From Mucinivorans hirudinis (GTDB taxonomy: Bacteria > Bacteroidota > Bacteroidia > Bacteroidales > Rikenellaceae): 64,000 bases of DNA. The translations under genes were made by a program, and so were the position numbers. Positions 38,708-45,626 of this stretch are shown here, in pieces (positions within the stretch are counted from its first letter, which is position 1; each line of letters begins with the position of its first letter). The DNA is taken from the NCBI GenBank assembly GCA_000723505.1, contig HG934468.1, positions 2,450,798 to 2,514,797 of the forward strand, written 5' to 3'. Under the pieces are notes generated by a model. The model did no database searches and had not been told where the DNA came from. It saw only the letters and a list, made by a program, of their open reading frames with translations.

Positions 38708-39334
38708 ATGGAAATAACACATAATAGTGCAGATACAGATATGGGAACAATGACCGCATTTAAAGAAAATGAAATTGTTCTTGCTAATGATATTCGTTCT
38801 AGTAGTATTCGTGACAGTATTATATCAACGAGTGATGATTCCATGATTTCATTTATGTCATCTACATCAAATGAAAATGAAATGAACAAACGCCGATTAA
38901 CTTTTTTTGAAAAAGAATTTTCCGTTAAACTCATTTCTTTAATTCTCGGAGAGCATTTTGAATATGGGTTTGATAATCAATCCGATATATTAATAAGATC
39001 ACTAATGAATACTAATAGTAGTGTCGCAAAAGAATGGCTTAATAATATATACAATCAAAGTTATGGGAATTCCGAAATCATAATTGGAATTTTAAGACTT
39101 ATCGCTAGGTTTGACATCGAGGATGTTAGTCCTCAGGGACAAACTATGGCAATAGCCGCATTGTCTCATCGAAATACAGAAGTTCAAGAATGTGGAATAA
39201 GAGCATTTGAAAGTTGGGCTTCTTTTGCAAGTCTCGAAATATTGAAAAATGCCAATATAACTAAAGGCTGGTTGAAAGAATATTTAGATTCAGTCATTAA
39301 AGATATTGAAATTAAATATGGGATTGCTAGTTAG
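38708..39334 (+). CDS. Unknown protein, second gene of operon (helical-repeat-like)
   Basis: About 208 residues starting at the ATG of MEITHNSADTDMG; the open frame extends back to a TTG at 38699. The N-terminal 60 residues are serine- and acid-rich and probably disordered. The rest is helical, and GIRAFESWASFASLEILKNANITKGWLKEYLDSVI resembles a HEAT-like repeat. It starts ten bases after the first gene and overlaps the third by 17 bases. Confidence 0.6.
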   Translation: MEITHNSADTDMGTMTAFKENEIVLANDIRSSSIRDSIISTSDDSMISFMSSTSNENEMNKRRLTFFEKEFSVKLISLILGEHFEYGFDNQSDILIRSLMNTNSSVAKEWLNNIYNQSYGNSEIIIGILRLIARFDIEDVSPQGQTMAIAALSHRNTEVQECGIRAFESWASFASLEILKNANITKGWLKEYLDSVIKDIEIKYGIAS

Positions 39335-39806
39335 AAAAATAAACAGGAGCAAATGGCCACAAGAAGATGACGCTAATGTATTTAATGTCAAATCGGATGC
39401 TATTACAATTTGCTTAAAATCGAGCAGTAATACTCTTTCTGTTTGGGAAATTCAAGACGAACAACACTTAGATGAAGCTGTATTAGCTCTTGCTTCAGGT
39501 TTTCAACACTTAGAAAGTATTGATGTGGTTATACTTGAAAGAGAGAAACTAAAAAAAGATATTGAATGCAAACAAACAAAAGGAAATACACCTGTTGTTG
39601 ATTTAGAAAATACACATTTTGATTTGAGTGGTTTAAATTATTACACAATCGGAATTGTTGCTGAACATATTGTTGAAAAAATTAGAACTAAGAAGATAAA
39701 AAGATACTCATTAGGTGAGCTGAAAAAGATTTTAAACAATGCTATTGATTCTGGTCGATTAAAACGTGATGATTTAAAAGAAGACGTATTAAAAAAATTA
39801 CAATAG
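39318..39806 (+). CDS. Unknown protein, third gene of operon
   Basis: About 162 residues from MGLLVRKINRSKW; the TTG at 39306 is an alternative start. The N-terminal half is a compact alpha/beta region (ITICLKSSSNTLSVWEIQDEQHLDEAVLALASGFQHLESIDVVIL), and the C-terminal part is basic and helical (YSLGELKKILNNAIDSGRLKRDDLKEDVLKKLQ). It overlaps the second gene, so the proteins are probably made in a fixed ratio and may act together. No family recognised. Confidence 0.6.
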   Translation: MGLLVRKINRSKWPQEDDANVFNVKSDAITICLKSSSNTLSVWEIQDEQHLDEAVLALASGFQHLESIDVVILEREKLKKDIECKQTKGNTPVVDLENTHFDLSGLNYYTIGIVAEHIVEKIRTKKIKRYSLGELKKILNNAIDSGRLKRDDLKEDVLKKLQ

Positions 39807-39860
39807 CTCAAGAGGTTTCTTTGTTACTTTCTTCCCGCTCAGGCTCACGAAAGAAAGTAA

Positions 39861-39887
39861 CGGGCGGACTTTTTGCAAGTCTGCCCG
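39861..39887. terminator. Terminator between convergent genes
   Basis: CGGGCGGACTT and AAGTCTGCCCG form a stem with one mismatch or none, followed by ATTCTTTTA. A second, longer-looped repeat, GTTACTTTCTT with AAAGAAAGTAAC, lies just upstream (39823-39860). Together they separate the unknown operon from the DUF3873 gene. Confidence 0.75.
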
Positions 39888-39894
39888 TATTCTT

Positions 39895-40206
39895 TTATCT
39901 CTTTACTCTCCGACAAGTTCCATCACAATAGCCATCAATATCACACGTAGCACACATTTCTCGTGTAGGAGCTTCGCATAATGTTGCAATGTTTATTTCT
40001 TGAGATTTGCTCAGTAACCATATATCTCGCTTGGCTCGGCACTGCTCCAAAGTCGGTGCGACGGTTGAGAATAGCTCTCCATCTGTGTGGCGGTAGTCGT
40101 ATTGGCAATGCTTTTTACGATTACGGGGTAGTAAACTGAAATATACATATCGTTCTTCTCCTTGTGGGCATACGGATATTCCGTTGCAGTTGATTGAATT
40201 GTTCAT
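39895..40206 (-). CDS. DUF3873 family protein of conjugative elements
   Basis: A 103-residue protein with INCNGISVCPQGEERYVYF and QYDYRHTDGELFSTVAPTLEQCRAKRDIWL, the signature of DUF3873 proteins encoded by Bacteroidota conjugative transposons. Its C-terminus is cysteine-rich (CATCDIDGYCDGTC). The function is unknown. It is the last gene of a minus-strand run with the PcfJ- and PcfK-like genes. Confidence 0.85.
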   Translation of the reverse strand: MNNSINCNGISVCPQGEERYVYFSLLPRNRKKHCQYDYRHTDGELFSTVAPTLEQCRAKRDIWLLSKSQEINIATLCEAPTREMCATCDIDGYCDGTCRRVKR

Positions 40207-40271
40207 AAGTTCAGGTGATTTCTCGGTGATTATTGGGTGATTTCTTGGTGATTATTAGGTGTTTTTTGCGG

Positions 40272-41543
40272 TTACGCTGATAACCGTCTGCTTATAAGAC
40301 TCTTATTCTTGTTTACAAGTTTTACAATTTGGTCGTGGTACTCGGTGTTGCTGTTGCACACGCCACGAGATTGTACGACTTTGAGTGTTTTAAGCGATAC
40401 TTCGATTGTCTCGATGCGTTTACCGTCAATGGTTGCCGAAAATACAAGGCTATCGGGGCGGAGGTAATAATCATTTGTAAACACACAATGGTGCATCGCT
40501 TTTCCCTCCTCGAAAAACTCATCCACACTCTCCAATACTCGCACCTCAATCGCTCCATCAGAAAAGGCGATGCCGAAAAACTTGGCTTTGAGTTCTCGGA
40601 AACGCTCCTCGTTCTCTCGTGCCTTTTGGCGTTGTTGCTCCAAACGCTCCCTCTCCAGTCGGGCTTGTTTCTTCGCCACAAGGCGGTCGTGTACGGATTT
40701 TAGGTTCGTAGGGCAAACGTATGTCGGGTTGGTCAAGTCCTTGCCAAAGTAGCGGAGTAGGTCGATGTAGTCGCACCACTCGGAGCCGTCCTCAATGGTG
40801 TAGCCGTTACGAATAGCTATGCGGATAGATTGCCAATAGTTGTCGATATTTCGGCTGTGTGAGCGTACAAAATGACGTAATAGTGCCGTTTGTCCTGTTT
40901 TGAGTAGCGTTTCGGCTCTGTTCTCGGTCAAAAGGGTGTGGAACATCTCAAATGGTGTAAGGCTGTGAAACTCGCCACAAAAACCGTTGCGTTTCACTTC
41001 GGGTAATAGGTTCATTCTCGGATAGGTGCAAGAGGGAATAATGTCGTATAGCTCCTTTTCGGGGCGTATCTCTAACTCGCTTGACCACTGCCAATAATCC
41101 GCAAAACCAAACAACGGACGCAACATCGCCATTGTCGCAAACTTGCCGTTGGGTGCTATCCAACGTTGCACCACCTCACGGCAATAGTAGTAGGCTGGCT
41201 CGCCCTTGCGTGTGTTGCTCTCGATGTAGAAAAATCGCAACACTTGAAAGTCGGCACACTTGGTAACGATGCAGAGATACTCCACTTGTTTGAATTTATA
41301 GGCTCGTGTCTCTTTAACTGTTAGCTCTGCTCCACAATGAGGGCAAACGGTCTTCTCGGCTGTCAGGTGCTTATCTGTCCACTCCTTGCCACACTCAAGG
41401 CATGAGATAACTCCCTGCTTGGTCTTGCGTGCATAGTGTTCAAAACAGTTTTTCTCTGCCCAACGTTGTTGTGTGGCGGTTATTTTGGGTAGTCGCTTTG
41501 ATGTGGCGACTACCTCTGCTTGGAATTTATTGCGTGGTCTCAT
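40272..41543 (-). CDS. PcfJ-like protein
   Basis: A 423-residue protein. The N-terminal part has zinc-ribbon pairs (CLECGKEW and CPHCGAEL). The C-terminal part holds the PcfJ domain hallmark, VDEFFEEGKAMHHCVFTNDYY, followed by IETIEVSLKTLKVVQSRGVCN. PcfJ-like proteins are encoded on Gram-positive plasmids and Bacteroidota conjugative elements, without a known activity. It lies five bases after the PcfK-like gene, its standard partner. Confidence 0.88.
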   Translation of the reverse strand: MRPRNKFQAEVVATSKRLPKITATQQRWAEKNCFEHYARKTKQGVISCLECGKEWTDKHLTAEKTVCPHCGAELTVKETRAYKFKQVEYLCIVTKCADFQVLRFFYIESNTRKGEPAYYYCREVVQRWIAPNGKFATMAMLRPLFGFADYWQWSSELEIRPEKELYDIIPSCTYPRMNLLPEVKRNGFCGEFHSLTPFEMFHTLLTENRAETLLKTGQTALLRHFVRSHSRNIDNYWQSIRIAIRNGYTIEDGSEWCDYIDLLRYFGKDLTNPTYVCPTNLKSVHDRLVAKKQARLERERLEQQRQKARENEERFRELKAKFFGIAFSDGAIEVRVLESVDEFFEEGKAMHHCVFTNDYYLRPDSLVFSATIDGKRIETIEVSLKTLKVVQSRGVCNSNTEYHDQIVKLVNKNKSLISRRLSA

Positions 41544-41548
41544 ACGGC

Positions 41549-41959
41549 TTAAAAATCAAATAGTGATGCTTGGGGTTGTGTTTCTACTGGCTTGGTCGGC
41601 TTTTTGGTCTGTTTCATTTTGGCATACGCCTCGTTCTCGATGCGTTTCATTGCATCTTTACGTGCCTGTGCTTTCTCCTCTTGGGTGAGTTCAACGTGGT
41701 GATTGATTACCACTTTTCCCTCGATTGGCTTGCCCACTACGATGTCGGTCTCATCGTAGTAGTGCATAGCCATTGAGAATATCTCATCATCGGCAAAGCC
41801 GTTACAACCGCTCCGTTGAACCTCGCTCAAAATGTAGGTAACACAGTCGTCGATGTTCTTATCGGGGTTAAGGTATGATGTGGCAAATAGTTCGTCATAT
41901 TCGGCACGTTGGTCGAGATAGGCTTGTATCACGGTTTTGAAATGGTCGGTTGCTTTCAT
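41549..41959 (-). CDS. PcfK-like protein
   Basis: A 136-residue protein with MKATDHFKTVIQAYLDQRAEYDELFATSY and the C-terminal basic-acidic helix LTQEEKAQARKDAMKRIENEAYAKMKQ ending in SLFDF, typical of the PcfK-like family. Its function is unknown; it is paired with PcfJ on mobile elements. Confidence 0.85.
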   Translation of the reverse strand: MKATDHFKTVIQAYLDQRAEYDELFATSYLNPDKNIDDCVTYILSEVQRSGCNGFADDEIFSMAMHYYDETDIVVGKPIEGKVVINHHVELTQEEKAQARKDAMKRIENEAYAKMKQTKKPTKPVETQPQASLFDF

Positions 41960-41972
41960 CGCTCTATGGGTA

Positions 41973-42236
41973 TTAAATGGTTGCTCTAATGATTTCCAAT
42001 CTGTATTCGGGGTTTACCTGCTCGAACACGTACTCTATAAACTGTTTTCGTGCATCGGTGCATAGCTCTTTGTACAGTTCTTTGAATTGGGCAAAATTTC
42101 CATTGATATACACACTAACTATATATTCATAGATATTCTCTACCTCGTAGTGTCGGCATTGCTGTGCTACTGTCTTATTTCTTCTTGCTCTCATAACTGT
42201 GTTAGATAAGGTTATACACTGCGATTGCGTAATCAT
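41973..42236 (-). CDS. Conserved small protein of conjugative elements
   Basis: An 87-residue protein (MITQSQCITLSNTVMRARRNKTVAQQ, then IYEYIVSVYINGNFAQFKELYKELC). It is predicted to be soluble and helical, with no named family. It starts upstream of the PcfK-like gene with a 13-base gap and overlaps the next small gene, so it belongs to the same operon. Confidence 0.6.
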   Translation of the reverse strand: MITQSQCITLSNTVMRARRNKTVAQQCRHYEVENIYEYIVSVYINGNFAQFKELYKELCTDARKQFIEYVFEQVNPEYRLEIIRATI

Positions 42237-42333
42237 ATTGCTGTTCGCTCACTTGTGGGTAACGGCTCAAAAAATCACTCTTGCTAAGGGTTACAAAATC
42301 GTGTAACTTCTGTGTGTCTGCTAAAAAACTCAT
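42202..42333 (-). CDS. Very small protein in the PcfK/PcfJ operon
   Basis: A 43-residue frame starting MSFLADTQKLHDFVTLSKSDFLSRYP. Its end overlaps the next gene by 35 bases. Short proteins of this look are frequent in Bacteroidota conjugative elements, but nothing in the sequence shows a function. The call rests on a good start, protein-like composition and position. Confidence 0.45.
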   Translation of the reverse strand: MSFLADTQKLHDFVTLSKSDFLSRYPQVSEQQYDYAIAVYNLI

Positions 42334-42346
42334 AATGGTATCTGTT

Positions 42347-42556
42347 TTAATTGATTAATATCCAAAGTACTCCAGCGATGATAAGAGCGTAAAACAGTAC
42401 ATATAGGACAACTGCCAATGCTACGGTAAGGATAAGACGGAGAGCGAATTTGCCCACAACTGCACCTGCTAACCACCATAATGGATTGGTGTGTGTGATA
42501 ATTGCACCTGCAACGGCTACCACTACCCAAGCTGCTATTTTATACCCTGTTTTCAT
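42347..42556 (-). CDS. Small membrane protein of the conjugative element
   Basis: The frame is open from 42643, but the ATG at 42556 (MKTGYKIAAWVVVAVAGAI) follows a purine-rich ribosome-binding stretch (AAAAAAAGAGCAG) and begins a hydrophobic protein. Two or three membrane helices fill the 69 residues. The function is unknown; it heads the small-gene run that leads to PcfK and PcfJ. Confidence 0.6.
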   Translation of the reverse strand: MKTGYKIAAWVVVAVAGAIITHTNPLWWLAGAVVGKFALRLILTVALAVVLYVLFYALIIAGVLWILIN

Positions 42557-42954
42557 CGTCTGCTCTTTTTTTAAGTTTATGCGGATTTTAGGAGGTGAGG
42601 GAGTTAAGTTTCCATTCTTTTTGCCTCTTCGTGAATCCGACATTTTTTTTATGCGTCTTTTCTATCGGGTCGGTCGTTTTCGTTTCAGGGGCATAAATGG
42701 TGTAGGGTTTAGGTGGTGCAAGGTTTTGGGCAAGAATACTACCCCAAAGGGTGTGGAGATTGTTGAACAAACCTGTAAGGCTTGACCTTGCAACGCCGTC
42801 AAGAACCCGTAAATACCTTTGCCACTGAGAACGAAATACCGACCCCGATTCCAAAGTCATCGCTTAATGTGGAGGGTTCACACAGGGAAGAGGTAAGATG
42901 AAAGAATTGAGTTGATAGTATTCAGATACTATCCATTAGCTGACGAATGGGCAT

Positions 42955-42981
42955 AAAAAAACCACCCGAAGGTGGTTTCTG
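42955..42981. terminator. Terminator (mainly minus strand)
   Basis: ACCACC-CGAA-GGTGGT with an A run before it and TTTC after it ends the unknown gene at 43001-43639. A further hairpin, GATAGTAT-TCA-ATACTATC-like, lies at 42916-42935. Confidence 0.75.
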
Positions 42982-43000
42982 TCATTTAAGATATTAATTA

Positions 43001-43639
43001 TTAAATTTTAAGGGTCAAGGAATTTACTATTACTGGCTGTATGTGGTCTAACAACTTCCGTAATTTTTCTTCAAATTCAAACATTAAAGTCTTAATATCA
43101 TATGGATTTATTGATGTAATCACATCAAGCTGATTGTTGATATTTTGATCCCGATGACCGCTAACGTTTAATCTGATTTTTTTGAGATATTCATGATTCT
43201 TTGATTTAAAAGAATTTAGTTCACTCAAATGAGTCTTTAATTCTTCAATCCAAGGATCCGCTTTAGGTGTGGAACTGAAGATAGTCTTAAAATATTTCCC
43301 TAGAAGTTCTGGGAGGTCTTCTTTCCCTTCATATAGCAATAATGCTACTTGTCTAGCAAAATATACCTTTTGCCAAGGTCTGTTTTCTAATATCATTGAA
43401 TAACCGACAGAGATTAAATCATACGACAAAAGATTAATATATCCAAAGGCATTCCACAAAGTAGTCATTTCAATATTGCCGTCATCAACAGCAATATTTT
43501 TCACCTTTGAGATCAATAGTATATTAGATTCTAACACCTCGAATCTTTTGTTAAATCTTTCTTTGTATGCAGTTAAGTTCTTAGCTAAGTCTGCTTCAAA
43601 ACTATCATCTGTCTTGTAATCAAATAATTTAGGAGACAT
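43001..43639 (-). CDS. Unknown soluble protein, single-gene cargo
   Basis: About 212 residues from MSPKLFDYKTDDSFEADLAKNL. The frame is open further to 43678, but those codons overlap the -7 box (TACCTTTG, minus strand, 43666-43673), so the later ATG is chosen. The protein is helical, with a central NAFGYINLLSYDLISVGYSMI and a C-terminal KTLMFEFEEKLRKLLDHI. It is AT-rich with its own promoter and terminator, like a cargo gene of the conjugative element. No family was recognised. Confidence 0.6.
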   Translation of the reverse strand: MSPKLFDYKTDDSFEADLAKNLTAYKERFNKRFEVLESNILLISKVKNIAVDDGNIEMTTLWNAFGYINLLSYDLISVGYSMILENRPWQKVYFARQVALLLYEGKEDLPELLGKYFKTIFSSTPKADPWIEELKTHLSELNSFKSKNHEYLKKIRLNVSGHRDQNINNQLDVITSINPYDIKTLMFEFEEKLRKLLDHIQPVIVNSLTLKI

Positions 43640-43665
43640 GTATATTGTTTTATTAATTGTTTGTA

Positions 43666-43673
43666 CAAAGGTA
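43666..43673 (-). promoter_or_regulatory. -7 promoter box of the unknown cargo gene
   Basis: TACCTTTG on the minus strand lies 27 bases before the chosen ATG. It decides the start: translation from the upstream ATG would need a transcript start before this box. Confidence 0.6.
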
Positions 43674-43720
43674 ATCATTATATCAATAGAGTAATATCAA
43701 AGATTTCAATAGGACAATCT

Positions 43721-44101
43721 TTAGGACAAAAATGTATTCTTGCCAAGTTGAATAATAATCGGCTGCTGGCGACTTTCGACTATCGGGCGTTTCGCCTGTT
43801 CTCGCAGCCACTCCCTGAAAGCACGGCAGAAGCCACCTTTCATTCGGAATGCAAGAGAGATAACCACGTCCAGATTGTAGTACATCACCTCGTTGTGGTA
43901 GCGGGTAACTTCGGTCTCAAACAACTCTTTGTTCTTGAAAATCACCCGAAGATTAGCCGAAACAGCTGGCACAAAAACATCGAATAGCCTCGCTATCTCA
44001 TTTTTAGTCAGCCACACTGTGCCACCTGCGGTCTCAATCATCACTTTGAAAGAGCCACTTGTGCTATGTTCTATTGATATTTTCCCACGTTCCATAATCA
44101 A
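43721..44101 (-). CDS. RhuM-like DNA-binding protein next to integrase (resident element)
   Basis: A 126-residue protein with TVWLTKNEIARLFDVFVPAVSANLRVIFKNKELFETEV, a helix-turn-helix of the RhuM type, and YYNLDVVISLAFRMKGGFCRAFREWLREQ, also typical of RhuM-like proteins. The long C-terminal region of full RhuM proteins is missing. A paralogue, 60234-60596, follows the integrases of the inserted island in the same orientation, which suggests a conserved int-RhuM module. Confidence 0.7.
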   Translation of the reverse strand: MIMERGKISIEHSTSGSFKVMIETAGGTVWLTKNEIARLFDVFVPAVSANLRVIFKNKELFETEVTRYHNEVMYYNLDVVISLAFRMKGGFCRAFREWLREQAKRPIVESRQQPIIIQLGKNTFLS

Positions 44102-44265
44102 TCGTTGTTTATGTCATATCCTATTCGTTTTCTCGGAGCGGGCGAGTGCTTGAGCTTGTTGGGGAAGTGGTCACAATTTGTGACCACTTGTAGTAAGGAT
44201 AACTCAAACATCACTCGGCAACCATGCACCTCGAAAATCTTTTGTTGAATGATTTGTAGTTCCAT
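44098..44265 (-). pseudogene. ORF6N-like protein remnant
   Basis: The start MELQIIQQKIFEVHGCRVMFEL matches the first 20 or so residues of ORF6N-domain proteins. It then departs abruptly into SLLQVVTNCDHFPNKL and ends at residue 55 or so, where ORF6N proteins would run on for over 100 residues. The departure coincides with a 25-base perfect palindrome at 44165-44189. It may be a deletion product or a re-used short protein. Confidence 0.45.
44165..44189. repeat. 25-bp perfect palindrome
   Basis: AAGTGGTCACAA-T-TTGTGACCACTT, twelve-base arms around one base. It lies in the ORF6N remnant, about 65 bases upstream of the RhuM-like start on the same strand, so it could be an operator for that gene or a transcript hairpin. 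Confidence 0.6.
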
Positions 44266-44269
44266 AGTA

Positions 44270-44538
44270 TTAGCCGTTATATGTTTCATTTAAGCTCTGA
44301 AGTTTGCCTGCAAGTGCCTGCATATCGTTACCTATTTTGGAATCGGTAATTCGGGCGTAGATCTGAGTGGTTTTTATATTGGTGTGCCCCAGCATTTTAG
44401 AGACAGTTTCAATCGGCACACCCTTAGCGAGCGTAATGGTTGTTGCGAAGGTATGACGAGCAAGGTGAAAGGTCAAATTCTTCTCCAGACCACACAAATC
44501 ACCAATCTCCTTGAGGTAGGCATTCATTTTTTGGTTGC
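44270..44538 (-). pseudogene. Resident tyrosine integrase, C-terminal part
   Basis: Reads NQKMNAYLKEIGDLCGLEKNLTFHLARHTFATTITLAKGVPIETVSKMLGHTNIKTTQIYARITDSKIG: the HxxR motif, the LGH motif and the catalytic tyrosine of a Bacteroidota integrase. Everything before NQ is missing here and is found at 63413-64000, on the same strand, ending VLPVMSNQ. The open frame to 44557 continues into island DNA. The gene was split by the island at 44539-63419. Confidence 0.88.
44532..44538. other. Left attachment core of the island
   Basis: TGGTTGC occurs here and at 63413-63419, at the exact points where the integrase homology breaks. On the minus strand the wider sequences CCTGTTATATGCAACCA (here) and CCTGTAATGAGCAACCA (right side) agree at 14 of 17 bases, as expected for recombining att sites. 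Confidence 0.75.
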
Positions 44539-44887
44539 ATATAACAGGGTATGTCATATGTTTTTGTAATTCAGATATTTACAATAGAGCTTAGGGTGAA
44601 GTGCTAACGGATTTGCAACGTGGTGTATGCTGCTTATTGCTTTTGGTTGCATAGCGGATTCGTTGCTTGTAGCGTTCCTTGCTCGTGAATATAAAGGTAT
44701 AAAAAAAGGATGAATTTACAAGAAATTCACCCGTTTTCTTTATTTCATTTTTATTTTCAATGCTCATAAGATTACCTGTAGCCTTTTGATAAATCTAATG
44801 GTTTTAAGAAGCGGTAAATTTCAATTAATCTTGTAATTCTGCCTGGCAACAAATAGTTGCTGATTATGCGTACTATCGAATAAAAAA
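44539..44887. other. Left end of island, non-coding
   Basis: About 350 bases without a gene. TTTTGGTTGCATA occurs at 44529-44541, across the junction, and again at 44641-44653, so it may be an integrase-binding repeat. A hairpin with arms GAATTT/AAATTC lies near 44711-44727. Confidence 0.5.
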
Positions 44888-44913
44888 GTCCTTAACCTGA
44901 ATGCGTTAAGGAC
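44888..44913. terminator. Terminator of the RiPP operon
   Basis: GTCCTTAAC-8-GTTAAGGAC is flanked by an A run on one side and T residues on the other. It lies 15 bases after the HlyD-like stop on the minus strand. Confidence 0.85.
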
Positions 44914-44927
44914 TTTTCTTGTTTAAC

Positions 44928-45626
44928 CTAATCGGCGTTTCTGCTAATTTTCAGCGAGTTGATAAACCTCTTCAAAATTGTCGTTTGCGAGATAATCACT
45001 TTCCCGCTCAGCTTTTCATAAGGGGTAAGGAGCGAGTGGGGAGTGTCGCGAAAGTCGATTACGACCTTGTGTCGGTTGCCGGATGAGGCAAGGGGGGAGA
45101 TTTCACGCATATAACCGATAATATCTTCTGTGGCTGTGGTTTGCAAGATAACTTTGGAATTGGCGGCAATACGCGATTTGTCGCCCACTGAAATTTCTGC
45201 CGCACCGTAGTAATACAAGCTATCACGGGGAATTACAATGCAAATCAGAGAGCCGACACTTACGGCTTCCCTGCTCTTGGCATTGAAAACTACTCTGCCC
45301 GAAATAGGCGTGATGATTGGGGAGAGAGTCTCTCGATGGTAAAGGTAACCCACCGTGCCTCCCGCTTCGATGCTCTTCTCAATGGCTCCCGCGTGAACGA
45401 ATATACCATCTTCAACGGCATTTATCTCCCGAATTGCAGGGGTGGTACTTATCGTTACTTCAACGGGAACACTCTCTTGGTAAGGTATAAATGCCGAAAT
45501 TGAGACCATAGCCAACAATGCAGCACCGATAATGGCAGCGCCATACCTCAAAAGCATCGGAGGAATTTGACCGATGATGTTTCGCACTTTTTCACTACGT
45601 AGCTCAATATTTCTTTCCATTGTCAA
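44928..45626 (-). CDS. HlyD-like membrane fusion/adaptor protein
   Basis: A 232-residue protein with one N-terminal membrane helix (RYGAAIIGAALLAMVSISAFI, residues about 27-47) and a short periplasmic part containing a lipoyl-like hairpin (GTVGYLYHRETLSPIITPISGRVVFNAKSREAVSVGSLICIVIP) and a beta-barrel end. It lacks a long coiled coil, so it is shorter than classic HlyD proteins, as in several Bacteroidota peptide exporters. It overlaps the C39 ABC transporter gene by four bases and probably works with it to move peptide across the envelope. Confidence 0.82.
   Translation of the reverse strand: MTMERNIELRSEKVRNIIGQIPPMLLRYGAAIIGAALLAMVSISAFIPYQESVPVEVTISTTPAIREINAVEDGIFVHAGAIEKSIEAGGTVGYLYHRETLSPIITPISGRVVFNAKSREAVSVGSLICIVIPRDSLYYYGAAEISVGDKSRIAANSKVILQTTATEDIIGYMREISPLASSGNRHKVVIDFRDTPHSLLTPYEKLSGKVIISQTTILKRFINSLKISRNAD

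Noticed and set aside
42588-42860. 90-codon minus-strand frame upstream of the small membrane protein gene
   Set aside because: No motif; it overlaps the likely promoter region and a plus-strand frame of equal quality.
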